Assembly: GCA_000954095.1 (NCBI GenBank)
Contig: JYNY01000341.1
Location: 1-39,283 of the forward strand
Reading direction: 5' to 3'
Length of the DNA stretch: 39,283 nt
From: Candidatus Omnitrophus magneticus
GTDB lineage: Bacteria; Omnitrophota; Gorgyraeia; Tantalellales; Tantalellaceae
Below, one piece after another: positions 17,650 to 27,915 of the stretch; within the stretch, counting starts at the first letter, position 1; each line of letters starts with the position of its first letter. The position numbers were made by a program, and so were the translations under genes. Under the pieces are notes generated by a model. It was given only the letters and a program-made list of their open reading frames with translations, had not been told where the DNA came from and did not search any database.

Positions 17650-18492
17650 TTAAAAACCCGGTATAAATATTTTCACAAGACGATTTAAATCATTATTGGA
17701 ATAATAAAATATTTCAATACGCCCTTTTTTATTTTTATGCTTAATTTTAACCTTTGTACCTAATTTTCTTTGCAATTCTTCCTCTATATGTTTTATTTCT
17801 AAGTCTTTTTGCGTTTTTTTTTTATTCTCTTGATCCGGCGCGTCTTTTACCAATTCTTCTAATTGCCGGACAGAAATCCCTTGCTTAACTATTATCTCGC
17901 CTATTTGTGTTTGCCTAAAATGATTAGGAATTGACAATAAAACTTTCGCGTGGCCCGTGCTAATCTTTCCTTGTTCTATAAATTTCTGTATTTCCAAGGG
18001 GAGTCTTAATAATCTAAGGCTATTTGATATCGTTGTTTTATCTTTTCCTACCATTTGCCCGATTTTATCCAAAGAATGCTCAAACTTATCCTGTAATTCT
18101 TTATACGCCATCGCTTCTTCTATTGGATTTAATTCTTCTCTTTGAATATTTTCAATTATTGAGAGCTCTAAGCTATGGCCATCTGTAATCTCTTTTTTAA
18201 TTATCGCGGGAATTGTCGGTATTTGCAGTTCTTTTGCCGCCCGCCACCTACGTTCTCCCGCGATTATTTCAAAAACATCACCTGATTGCCGCACTAAAAT
18301 GGGCTGGATAACGCCTTGCTCCTTAATAGAGCTTACTAATTCTCTCATTTTTTCATGTTCGAATGTTTTTCGGGGCTGAAACTTATTAGGAACTATCTGC
18401 CCTATCTTTAAATGTTCTATTTTTTCTTTATTTTCTCCGCTTTTTTCAACAGGGAGTAGCGCCCCCAACCCTTTTCCTAATCTATTTGCCAT
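17650..18492 (-). CDS. parB: Chromosome partitioning protein ParB
   Basis: 280 residues. It binds parS, spreads, and loads SMC near the origin. GERRWRAAKEL is the CTP-binding box II, preceded by PNKFQPRKTF and followed by ENIQREELNPIEEA. The helix-turn-helix region has GKDKTTISNSLRLL. The start MANRLGKGLGALLP is typical of chromosomal ParB (Spo0J), and a good ribosome site (GGAGGT) precedes the ATG. It lies 56 bases after parA, about 4 kb from oriC, with a parS candidate at 19492-19507. Confidence 0.95.
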   Translation of the reverse strand: MANRLGKGLGALLPVEKSGENKEKIEHLKIGQIVPNKFQPRKTFEHEKMRELVSSIKEQGVIQPILVRQSGDVFEIIAGERRWRAAKELQIPTIPAIIKKEITDGHSLELSIIENIQREELNPIEEAMAYKELQDKFEHSLDKIGQMVGKDKTTISNSLRLLRLPLEIQKFIEQGKISTGHAKVLLSIPNHFRQTQIGEIIVKQGISVRQLEELVKDAPDQENKKKTQKDLEIKHIEEELQRKLGTKVKIKHKNKKGRIEIFYYSNNDLNRLVKIFIPGF

Positions 18493-18548
18493 ACAATATA
18501 ACCTCCAAAACCTCTCCCGATATTTGCTTCAATAACGCGTAAAAACCA

Positions 18549-19343
18549 CTAAACTTCTTGCTGTATACCTTCTATCTCGCTTCTCTCTATGGGTATTTTT
18601 AATATTTCACACACAACTTCTTCATATTTTTTCGCGCCCGGTGAATCCGGCGCATATAGCGCTATCGGCTTTCCAAAACCCGGCGCCTCTGTTAATTTTA
18701 TCGCCCTTGGAATAACTGTCTTATAAACCTTCTCTCCAAAGTGCTTCCTAACCTCATCAATTACTTCTTTTGTCAATTTTGTTCTATAATCCGCCATGGT
18801 CAATAAAACGCCTTCTATAAACATCTCATTGTTTAAATTGTTTTTTATTAAATTGATTGTATTGACCAACTGTATAACGCCTTCTAGGGCGTAGTATTCG
18901 CATTGAATCGGAATAATAACAGAAGTTGCGGCTGTTAGGGCATTAATTGTTAACAGGCCTAAAGATGGCGGGCAATCGATAATAACAAAGTCGAACTTTT
19001 CTCGCACGTCGTTAAGTGCTTTTTTTAATCGATGTTCTCGGGCCAACATGCTCACAAGCTCTACTTCCGCGCCTGTAAGGCTAATATCAGAAGAAATAAG
19101 TGAAAGTTTTTCAACCCCGGTGTTTTTTTGGGCTTGTTCTATAGTGATGTCACCATGCAGTACATTATAAATTGTTGTCCCTTCTTTTTTTTCTACTCCT
19201 ACACCACTGGTGGCGTTTGCTTGCGGATCAAGATCAATCAGAAGAGTTTTTTGTCCTTTTAAGGCTAAATACACGGAAATATTGATAGCGGTTGTTGTCT
19301 TCGCAACGCCGCCTTTTTGATTGCAAATGGGGATAATTTTCAT
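18549..19343 (-). CDS. parA: Chromosome partitioning ATPase ParA (Soj)
   Basis: 264 residues, the small chromosomal type without an N-terminal DNA-binding domain. The deviant Walker motif KGGVAKTT is at residues 10-17, then LLIDLDPQANAT and FVIIDCPPSLGLLT. ATP-bound dimers bind DNA, and ParB stimulates hydrolysis to move origins. The gene ends in TAG. There is no obvious ribosome site, so initiation may be leaderless. The gene follows yidC, with the parS-like site between them. Confidence 0.95.
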   Translation of the reverse strand: MKIIPICNQKGGVAKTTTAINISVYLALKGQKTLLIDLDPQANATSGVGVEKKEGTTIYNVLHGDITIEQAQKNTGVEKLSLISSDISLTGAEVELVSMLAREHRLKKALNDVREKFDFVIIDCPPSLGLLTINALTAATSVIIPIQCEYYALEGVIQLVNTINLIKNNLNNEMFIEGVLLTMADYRTKLTKEVIDEVRKHFGEKVYKTVIPRAIKLTEAPGFGKPIALYAPDSPGAKKYEEVVCEILKIPIERSEIEGIQQEV

Positions 19344-19491
19344 GGTGAGAAAAATATAACAAACGGTAACAGTCTCGTCAAGAGTTTTTTACTCGTATTT
19401 TTTCTTAAAAAACAAAATCACTAGTGTTTTCTCTCTTTTAAAGATTCTCTCTCGAGCAAATTCTTTCGTTTTTAGCTTTGCCTAAAAAAGA

Positions 19492-19507
19492 GTTTCCACG
19501 TGGAAAC
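19492..19507. promoter_or_regulatory. parS-like centromere site
   Basis: GTTTCCACGTGGAAAC is a perfect 16-bp palindrome with the CACGTG core and flanking arms of the parS consensus (TGTTTCACGTGAAACA or TGTTCCACGTGGAACA). It lies between yidC and parA, touching the yidC stop codon, about 4 kb from the oriC region. It is the likely ParB loading site. Confidence 0.88.
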
Positions 19508-21094
19508 CTATTTCTTGTTTAATAAGAAAAACTGTTCTCCTGTCATTAGCATCGTGTTGGTCAGCCAATACAAAACAAGCCCGGCAGGCATGCTATAAAA
19601 GAAAAAACCAAAAACCGCGGGGAAAACTAATAACATCATCTTTTGTTGGCTTTTTTGTTCTTCCGACATGCTTGCCATATCCCCCATAGAAATTTTTTGT
19701 TGTAAAAACATCATACCAACCATCAAAAGAGGTAAAATATTAATACTTTCCCCAATAAACGGCAAGCTTATCGGGATTTTCGCGGCATCAGGTCTTGCTA
19801 AATCCTGAATCCATAAAAAAGACGCGCCTTTTAATTCTATAGATTTGTTTAATCCTTGATACAAAGCGATAAAAATCGGTATCTGCAAAATCATCGGCAG
19901 ACAGCCGCCCATTGGATTAACCCTATATTTTTTATATAAATCCATCATTTCTTTATTCATTTTAGTAGGATTATCTTTATGTAGTGCCTTTAATTTGTCC
20001 ATATGCGGCTGTAATTGTTTCATTTGTTGCATAGAAGCAAAACTTTTTTTAGTAAGCGGGAATGTTATAAAATTCACAACAAAGGTAAGAAGAATTATTG
20101 CAATGCCCCAATTTTTTACAATACCATAAAACCAATTTAAGATAAAAAGAAACAACTTGCTAATAAAACCAAACCAACCGTAATCAACAATAGCCTCCAT
20201 TCCTTGGCCCATCCCTGCCAAAACATCTTCTTTTGCCGATCCGCAGTATAAGAAAAATTCTTTTTTCTTGGTCTCTCCCGGCGCAAGCGTTTGGTTTATA
20301 TTGAAAGACATGATTAATGGTATGTTTTTCCCTCCAGAAACAGAAATAGAAGACCCCTCTTCGGTTCTTGGCCCCGCTATTGAACAAAAATATCTATTCC
20401 TAATGGCAACCCAAGCGCATTTGCCTTCTTTAACCCATACTCCTTTTACTGCGTTCTTTTTTATTAACTGCTCGTCTATCAATAAAAAACCTTCTTCCAT
20501 GTGTTGCCCCGCAGGGGAATCTTCTTGTGTTAAACTCGCAGGTCCCTCTAAAAGATAGGCTATATTCTTAGTTTCATTGCTGTTGTTTGTTAGCGCAATA
20601 CTAACGCTTATCTCTCTTTTTTCTTCATTAAAAACGAACGTTTTTTCTATTTGAAATTTATTTGGGGTTTCAGCCTTGAAAGATAAAGAATCTTTTTCTT
20701 TAACACTTAAATATCCTGTGTTTTCTAGGCTAAAAAAATCTTTACTTTCTATTGCAAAAAGTCTATTTTGCTTATTAAACAAAGGGATTTCTTCTTTTTT
20801 GTCGCCTATATTTTTTACTATACAATTTTTTATAGCCGCTTCTTGTTTTGAAAAAATAAACCTTGCGTTTTTTGTTTCAAAAACAATTTCTTCATCCGGT
20901 TTCGTTAGCTTTTCTTGCTTTACTGCTTCCGCGTCTTTATTTTCTGGAAGGCTATTTGTTTGGTTTTTATCTATTAACATTGTTTCTGTTGCTTTTTCTT
21001 GATGGAATAACGTTTTTGGCTTAGTAAAAAACATTTGCGAAATAAACATTATACATACAGACGCGACGATAGCTGTTATCAGTCTTTTTTCCAC
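19508..21094 (-). CDS. yidC: Membrane protein insertase YidC
   Basis: 528 residues, the Gram-negative form: an N-terminal membrane helix (IVASVCIMFISQMFF), a periplasmic beta domain of about 270 residues, then the five-helix insertase core. That core includes NWGIAIILLTFVVNFITFPL with the cytoplasmic helical hairpin KSFASMQQMKQLQP, and NPMGGCLPMILQIPIFIALY. It inserts membrane proteins alone or with Sec. The start is GTG at 21094, right after AAAGGAG; it lies one base from the yidD stop. It ends in TAG. Confidence 0.96.
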   Translation of the reverse strand: MEKRLITAIVASVCIMFISQMFFTKPKTLFHQEKATETMLIDKNQTNSLPENKDAEAVKQEKLTKPDEEIVFETKNARFIFSKQEAAIKNCIVKNIGDKKEEIPLFNKQNRLFAIESKDFFSLENTGYLSVKEKDSLSFKAETPNKFQIEKTFVFNEEKREISVSIALTNNSNETKNIAYLLEGPASLTQEDSPAGQHMEEGFLLIDEQLIKKNAVKGVWVKEGKCAWVAIRNRYFCSIAGPRTEEGSSISVSGGKNIPLIMSFNINQTLAPGETKKKEFFLYCGSAKEDVLAGMGQGMEAIVDYGWFGFISKLFLFILNWFYGIVKNWGIAIILLTFVVNFITFPLTKKSFASMQQMKQLQPHMDKLKALHKDNPTKMNKEMMDLYKKYRVNPMGGCLPMILQIPIFIALYQGLNKSIELKGASFLWIQDLARPDAAKIPISLPFIGESINILPLLMVGMMFLQQKISMGDMASMSEEQKSQQKMMLLVFPAVFGFFFYSMPAGLVLYWLTNTMLMTGEQFFLLNKK

Positions 21095-21095
21095 T

Positions 21096-21320
21096 TCACT
21101 CCTTTTCTTTCGTTATTGGGTCATACCCGCCTTGGCAACAAGGATTGCATTTGCTAATTCTCTTAATCCCTTTCCAAACACCTTCTAAAACGCCATATTC
21201 AATAACCGCTTCTTTTGTATAGCTGGAACAGGTAGGATAAAACCTACAAGACCTTGGTAAATATGGACTTATTAGATTTTTATAAAAATCCAATGTTTTT
21301 ATTATTATTTTTTTTAACAT
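21096..21320 (-). CDS. yidD: Membrane protein insertion efficiency factor YidD
   Basis: 74 residues. The family pattern is complete: NLISPYLPRSCRFYPTCSSY then GCWKGIKR-like VWKGIKRISKCNPCCQGGYD. The conserved Cys residues are C26, C32, C59, C62 and C63. It helps YidC at the membrane. The ATG overlaps the rnpA stop by seven bases, the standard rpmH-rnpA-yidD-yidC order. Confidence 0.95.
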   Translation of the reverse strand: MLKKIIIKTLDFYKNLISPYLPRSCRFYPTCSSYTKEAVIEYGVLEGVWKGIKRISKCNPCCQGGYDPITKEKE

Positions 21321-21724
21321 TTCAAACCGTCTGTTTTTTTAAAAACCATAAGGTCTTTATCTATAATTTCTTTTATTTCTTTTCTTTTTAGTTGAGAAAC
21401 TTCTGTTTTTATTCTTATTATAACTTTTTTTAAAACAATTTCTTGCTTATTTTGTTGAAAAAAATTATATATTTTTCTTTTTATATAATTTCTCTGGGTT
21501 GCTTTTTTGGAAAATTTTTTACTTACAACAACTCCTATGAAAACCAAAATTTTTTGAATTGGCGAGACTTTAGTGGTAACAACTTCTTTTATTATGTTTT
21601 TGTCGGCTTTATTTTGTAGCTGATAATAGAAAACTAAGCTTTCGGTTGTAACTTTTAGACCCTCTTTAAATAAAGCGGTATATTCTTGACTTGTTTTTAA
21701 TCTTTCTATCTTTATACTGTCAAT
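21314..21724 (-). CDS. rnpA: Ribonuclease P protein component, non-canonical start
   Basis: Protein part of RNase P, which trims the 5' end of tRNA. The basic signature KATQRNYIKRKI is the RNR motif. A 77-residue form begins at an ATG (21547), but the homologous N-terminus continues upstream in the same frame with no stop: IERLKTSQEYTALFKEGLKV, then SLVFYYQ, as in full-length RnpA. Going upstream, there is no ATG, GTG or TTG at the expected start. The first candidates are ATA at 21715 or ATT at 21724, overlapping the last codons of rpmH. I give the ATT form, 136 residues, with AGGA eight bases before it. Coupled translation from rpmH is likely. Confidence 0.8.
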   Translation of the reverse strand: MDSIKIERLKTSQEYTALFKEGLKVTTESLVFYYQLQNKADKNIIKEVVTTKVSPIQKILVFIGVVVSKKFSKKATQRNYIKRKIYNFFQQNKQEIVLKKVIIRIKTEVSQLKRKEIKEIIDKDLMVFKKTDGLKC

Positions 21725-21849
21725 GACTTGCGTCCTATTTTACGTCTTCTTTTTAAAACAGCTCTGCCTGATTTTGTGCTACTTCTTTTTAAAAAGCCAT
21801 GCTTTCTTTTTCTCTTTAGATTGGATTTATTTCTAAGGTTTTTTTTCAC
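21712..21849 (-). CDS. rpmH: 50S ribosomal protein L34
   Basis: 45 residues, the typical L34 length. It begins MKKNLRNKSNLKRKRKHGFL and ends RRRKIGRKSLTV, with STKSGRAVLKRR in the middle. These are diagnostic. The start is GTG at 21849 with AAGGGG upstream. It is the first gene of the leftward origin transcript, and its stop overlaps the likely rnpA start. Confidence 0.96.
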   Translation of the reverse strand: MKKNLRNKSNLKRKRKHGFLKRSSTKSGRAVLKRRRKIGRKSLTV

Positions 21850-21924
21850 TTTTTCCCCTTCTTTTTTTGTGTTTTTTGCGCAGACATTCCTCTTGCTAAA
21901 AACCTTGCGCCATTTCAGGCTTCA

Positions 21925-21952
21925 ATTATACTCTCGCCTTTTTTTTCGTCAA
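21925..21952 (-). promoter_or_regulatory. Promoter of rpmH-rnpA-yidD-yidC
   Basis: On the minus strand: TTGACG (21952-21947), 16 bases, then a perfect TATAAT (21930-21925), about 75 bases before the rpmH GTG. The stretch 21850-22210 between divergent rpmH and dnaA holds this promoter, the dnaA promoter and a DnaA box, and no gene. Confidence 0.8.
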
Positions 21953-22074
21953 GATTTTTCTTTTATAAACCCAAAATAAACGCTGTTCTTTGTTAAGGCG
22001 CGCTGTTTTTTCAAAAGACTGAGAAGAAAAAAAACTATACGCCCCTTCTTCTTTCTTTTCTGGTAAAAAACTCC

Positions 22075-22104
22075 TTGCAAAAACAGTAAAAAAGTCGTTA
22101 TAAT
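22075..22104 (+). promoter_or_regulatory. Promoter of dnaA
   Basis: TTGCAA (22075-22080), 18 bases, TATAAT (22099-22104), about 107 bases before the dnaA ATG. A DnaA box lies downstream within the leader, which suggests autoregulation. Confidence 0.7.
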
Positions 22105-22146
22105 GTGCCCTTGTCTGAAACATTTTCTCTGTTCTGGTTCCTCACT

Positions 22147-22155
22147 TGTGGATAA
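22147..22155 (-). promoter_or_regulatory. DnaA box in the dnaA leader
   Basis: TGTGGATAA is the exact reverse complement of the consensus box TTATCCACA. It lies between the dnaA promoter and start codon. It may serve autorepression and may also be part of a bipartite origin around dnaA. Confidence 0.85.
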
Positions 22156-22210
22156 CATGTGAATACTTTGTTTCTTTTTTCTTTAAAACACTCTTTTATT
22201 GTGAATATAA

Positions 22211-23632
22211 ATGGATAACCTTTGGGAAAAAACATTATCATTATTAAAAAAAGAAACCGCTGACCATGTTTTTTCTATATGGTTTGAGCCAATAACCTTT
22301 ATTAGTTTTGAAAATTCCGTATTATTGATCTCTGTTCCCAATAAATTTTTTGAAAATTGGCTAAAAGAAAAATATTTTTCAACATTATCTTCTGCTTTAC
22401 TTAAAACAGCCGGAACTCCTGTATCTATACAATTTCAAACAAAAGAAACGACTTCTATTAAACAAAAAGCGCCTTTACACGGAGCTTCTCAAAAAAATTC
22501 CTCTTCTTCAGGCGCCCATACTTCGCCTGAACCTGAAATTGACAATATAAACACTATAATAAAAAATTCCCGCTTGCTCCCTGAAAACTTATACAAAAAT
22601 ACCGTAATAAATTCTAAATATAGTTTTGAAAATTTTGTTGTCGGCCCGGGAAATCGATTTGCTCACGCCGCGGCGCTTTCTGTCTCTGAAAATTTAGCAA
22701 AAAGCTATAACCCTCTTTTTATACACGGTGGCGTCGGTCTTGGAAAAACACATCTTTTACACTCGATTTCTCATCATCTATTAAAAAAAAACAGCTCCGC
22801 TAAAATTATCTATATTTCCAGCGAAGAATTTACAAACCAGCTAATTCAAGCAATAAAAACAAAAACCACAACAAAGTTCCGCAACATGTACCGCCATGTT
22901 GATATTCTTTTAATAGATGATATCCAGTTCTTAGCAGGAAAAGAGGCAACACAAGAAGAGTTTTTCCACACGTTTAACTCTCTTCATGATTCACATAAAC
23001 AAATAGTAATCTCTAGCGACCGCTCGCCAAAAGAAATACCCACACTAGAAGAACGCCTTGTTTCACGCTTCGCGTGGGGATTAATCGCGGATGTTCAGCC
23101 GCCAGAGGTTGAAACGCGTATCGCAATACTTGAAAAAAAAGCTGAAAATGAAGACATCTCCATACCAAAAGATGTTCTTGTTTTTTTAGCTGAAAAAATA
23201 ACAACAAACATTCGAGAATTAGAAGGCGCGTTAATCCGCGTTGTCGCGTATTCTAAACTAATAGGAACGCCCTTATCGCTTTCTTTAGCAAAACAAACAC
23301 TACAAGGAATGATAGCAGAAGAAAAAAAAATAAGAATAAAAGATATTATAGAAACAGTAACTGATTATTTTGATATTACTTCTGATTCTATTCAAGCAAA
23401 AACCCGCGCGCGCGCGATCGCGTATCCTAGACAAATAGCAATGTATTTATGTAGAAATTTAACAGATCATTCTTTCCCTGATATTGGCGGTTTTTTTGGC
23501 GGCAGAGATCACACAACCGTTTTACACGCATATGAAAAAATAAATAAAGCTGTCGGCGAAAATGATAAAACAAAAGATCTTATACAAACACTTACTATAA
23601 AAATAAAAGGAAACACTGCGGTTCCTTTTTAA
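22211..23632 (+). CDS. dnaA: Chromosomal replication initiator DnaA
   Basis: 473 residues. Domain I is about 1-80, with a Ser-rich linker near 90-105. The AAA+ domain has Walker A GGVGLGKT (173-180) and Walker B DILLIDD (231-237), and IQFLAGKEATQEEFFHTFN follows. The C-terminal DNA-binding domain has FPDIGGFFGGRDHTTVLHAY, the box-recognition signature. It melts oriC and loads helicase. The ATG at 22211 has no strong ribosome site. The gene is flanked by DnaA boxes on both sides. Confidence 0.98.
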   Translation: MDNLWEKTLSLLKKETADHVFSIWFEPITFISFENSVLLISVPNKFFENWLKEKYFSTLSSALLKTAGTPVSIQFQTKETTSIKQKAPLHGASQKNSSSSGAHTSPEPEIDNINTIIKNSRLLPENLYKNTVINSKYSFENFVVGPGNRFAHAAALSVSENLAKSYNPLFIHGGVGLGKTHLLHSISHHLLKKNSSAKIIYISSEEFTNQLIQAIKTKTTTKFRNMYRHVDILLIDDIQFLAGKEATQEEFFHTFNSLHDSHKQIVISSDRSPKEIPTLEERLVSRFAWGLIADVQPPEVETRIAILEKKAENEDISIPKDVLVFLAEKITTNIRELEGALIRVVAYSKLIGTPLSLSLAKQTLQGMIAEEKKIRIKDIIETVTDYFDITSDSIQAKTRARAIAYPRQIAMYLCRNLTDHSFPDIGGFFGGRDHTTVLHAYEKINKAVGENDKTKDLIQTLTIKIKGNTAVPF

Positions 23633-23888
23633 AAAACTTTTACTTTTTATCCACATGTGTTTATATCTTGTGGATATCTTACGCTGGTTATACAAAAGAT
23701 TTGCAAAGAAAACACACAGGCTTGTTTTTTATAACTGATTGAATTTATTATAATTGTATTGTTTTCCACAAACGCAACAGGCATATACTACATATTACTA
23801 CATACTAAATATAAATAGATAAGTAACACAAGAAGAAGATATAAAAAACCAACACAATAAACTTACGTTTAAAAAATGAGGAGGTTGT
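23633..23888 (+). other. Replication origin (oriC) between dnaA and dnaN
   Basis: A 256-base non-coding spacer. It holds one perfect DnaA box, TTATCCACA (23647-23655), and two one-mismatch boxes, TGTGGATAT (23669-23677, reverse) and TTTTCCACA (23762-23770). An AT-rich stretch lies at about 23730-23760 (ATTTATTATAATTGTATTG). After the last box, a short GC-richer piece (AACGCAACAGGC) precedes TACTAC repeats at 23786-23791 and 23796-23801. This order of box, GC piece and TAC/CTA triplets resembles the DnaA-trio unwinding element of Bacillus. Gene direction switches at dnaA. The dnaN ribosome site GAGGAGGT is at the right end. Confidence 0.85.
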
Positions 23889-24992
23889 ATGGATTTAACA
23901 ATTCAGAAAGAATTATTGCTTAACGGTATTCAAATAATACAAAACGCTATTTCTCAAAAAAGCAATATGCCTATATTATCAAATGTTCTTTTTGAATCAA
24001 CAGGGACTGAGCTTAAACTAACCGCAACAGATTTAGAATTGGGTATTTGTACAAAAATTCCGGTTCTTGTGGGACAGGAAGGCGCTATTACTATTCCTGC
24101 GAAAAAATTTTTTGATATAATAAAGGCGCTACCGGACAATATAGAAGTGGAAATATCTTTAAAGAAAAATAATTCTATTACAATAAAAGGAGGGAACGCT
24201 GTATTTAAAATAATAGGACTGCCAAAAGAAGAGTTTCCCACATTGCCGTTATTTGAGGATAAAGACGCGATAACTATTTCTAAAAGCATTTTTAAAGAAA
24301 TGATAAATTTAACAGATTTTTCTGTCAGTAAAGAAGACTCGCGGCATGTTTTAACAGGTGTTTTATTAAGTGTTAAGCAAGATGTTATTAAAATGGTTTC
24401 AACAGACGGGCGGAGAATGGCCGCGGCCACAAAAAAGATACCGTTAAAAACGCTGATAGAAAGAAATGCGATAATCCCGTTAAAAGCTGTTTTAGAAATT
24501 AAAAGGCTTTTAAATGATGACGGGGATTTAAAAATATTATTTAGTAATAATCAGATACTCTTTTCTTTTAGTTCAACATATATTATTTCGAGAATTATAG
24601 AAGGAGAGTTTCCTGATTTTGAAAAAGTGATTCCTGAAAAAACAAAAAAAATAGTATCTATTCAAAAAGAAGATTTTTTAAACGCAGTTAAAAGAGTAAG
24701 TATTTTTACTGATCAAGACTCTCAGGCGGTAAAAATAGAAATACAAAAAAACAAAATGACTATTTCTAAAAATACGCCGTATTTAGGCGAGGCAAGGGAA
24801 GAGATTGCTGTAGACTTTTCAGGAGATAAAGAAATTCAGATAGGTTTTAATCCCAGATATCTTATAGATGTTTTAAAAGTGTTGGGAGAGGAATTTGTTG
24901 AGATGGAAATAAGTGACCCTACAAAACCGGGAGTTATTCGCAAACAAGAAGAATATGTTTATGTTGTACTGCCGATGCAAGTTGTTGGGTAA
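23889..24992 (+). CDS. dnaN: DNA polymerase III beta subunit (sliding clamp)
   Basis: 367 residues, three similar clamp domains of about 120 residues each. Landmarks: ISQKSNMPILSNVLFE near the start, LKLTATDLELGI, SRHVLTGVLL, VSTDGRRMA, and the end YVYVVLPMQVVG, close to the usual VxPMR terminus. The ATG follows a strong ribosome site. It encircles DNA and tethers polymerase III. Confidence 0.97.
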   Translation: MDLTIQKELLLNGIQIIQNAISQKSNMPILSNVLFESTGTELKLTATDLELGICTKIPVLVGQEGAITIPAKKFFDIIKALPDNIEVEISLKKNNSITIKGGNAVFKIIGLPKEEFPTLPLFEDKDAITISKSIFKEMINLTDFSVSKEDSRHVLTGVLLSVKQDVIKMVSTDGRRMAAATKKIPLKTLIERNAIIPLKAVLEIKRLLNDDGDLKILFSNNQILFSFSSTYIISRIIEGEFPDFEKVIPEKTKKIVSIQKEDFLNAVKRVSIFTDQDSQAVKIEIQKNKMTISKNTPYLGEAREEIAVDFSGDKEIQIGFNPRYLIDVLKVLGEEFVEMEISDPTKPGVIRKQEEYVYVVLPMQVVG

Positions 24993-25019
24993 TCAAGAAA
25001 TAGCGCGAAAAGAGTAAAA

Positions 25020-25352
25020 ATGTTTAAACAACACATAAAAAAAACAGCAGAAGTAAGGGTTTCAGACGTTTTAAGCGGCATTGTAAAAAAATTGGAAAAA
25101 GAAAATTTTATTAAAGGCGTAAAAATAAAAGACGCGTGGGAAAAAGCAGTAGGGATAGATGTTTTAGGGCATGCGGAGCCGGTATCTTTTAAAAAAGGAG
25201 TGCTTCTGGTTTTGGTTGAAAATTCAGTATGGTTATACAAGCTTACGATGGGAAAAAGAGAAATAATTGAAAAATTTAATAACGTTTTTGAAGGGAAAAA
25301 AGCAGTGGTTGATATTAGATACAGGATGGGAAGCATTTATAGATCTTTTTAA
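25020..25352 (+). CDS. DUF721 protein (DciA-like)
   Basis: 110 residues. It has the DUF721 core: WEKAVGIDVLGHAEPVSFKKGVL followed by VENSVWLYKLTMGKREIIEKFN, where the W, the LxV strand and the hydrophobic W helix are conserved. Members near dnaN and gyrB include DciA, which helps load replicative helicase in bacteria lacking DnaC or DnaI. That role is a fair inference from context, not shown by sequence. It starts 27 bases after dnaN. Confidence 0.8.
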   Translation: MFKQHIKKTAEVRVSDVLSGIVKKLEKENFIKGVKIKDAWEKAVGIDVLGHAEPVSFKKGVLLVLVENSVWLYKLTMGKREIIEKFNNVFEGKKAVVDIRYRMGSIYRSF

Positions 25353-27872
<2,520 letters not shown>

Positions 27873-27915
27873 TCCCGAGAAGCAAAGGGGTCGGGAAAAA
27901 AGGCGAGGAGAAAAA

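Noticed and set aside
21314-21547. rnpA as a 77-residue truncated gene
   Set aside because: The missing N-terminal homology is present upstream in the same frame without a stop, so the gene is full length with an unusual start.
23954-24430. 158-residue ORF antisense to dnaN
   Set aside because: It is a shadow of dnaN without a ribosome site or recognisable domain. The same holds for the antisense ORFs in gyrA (28932-29396 and 29574-30134).
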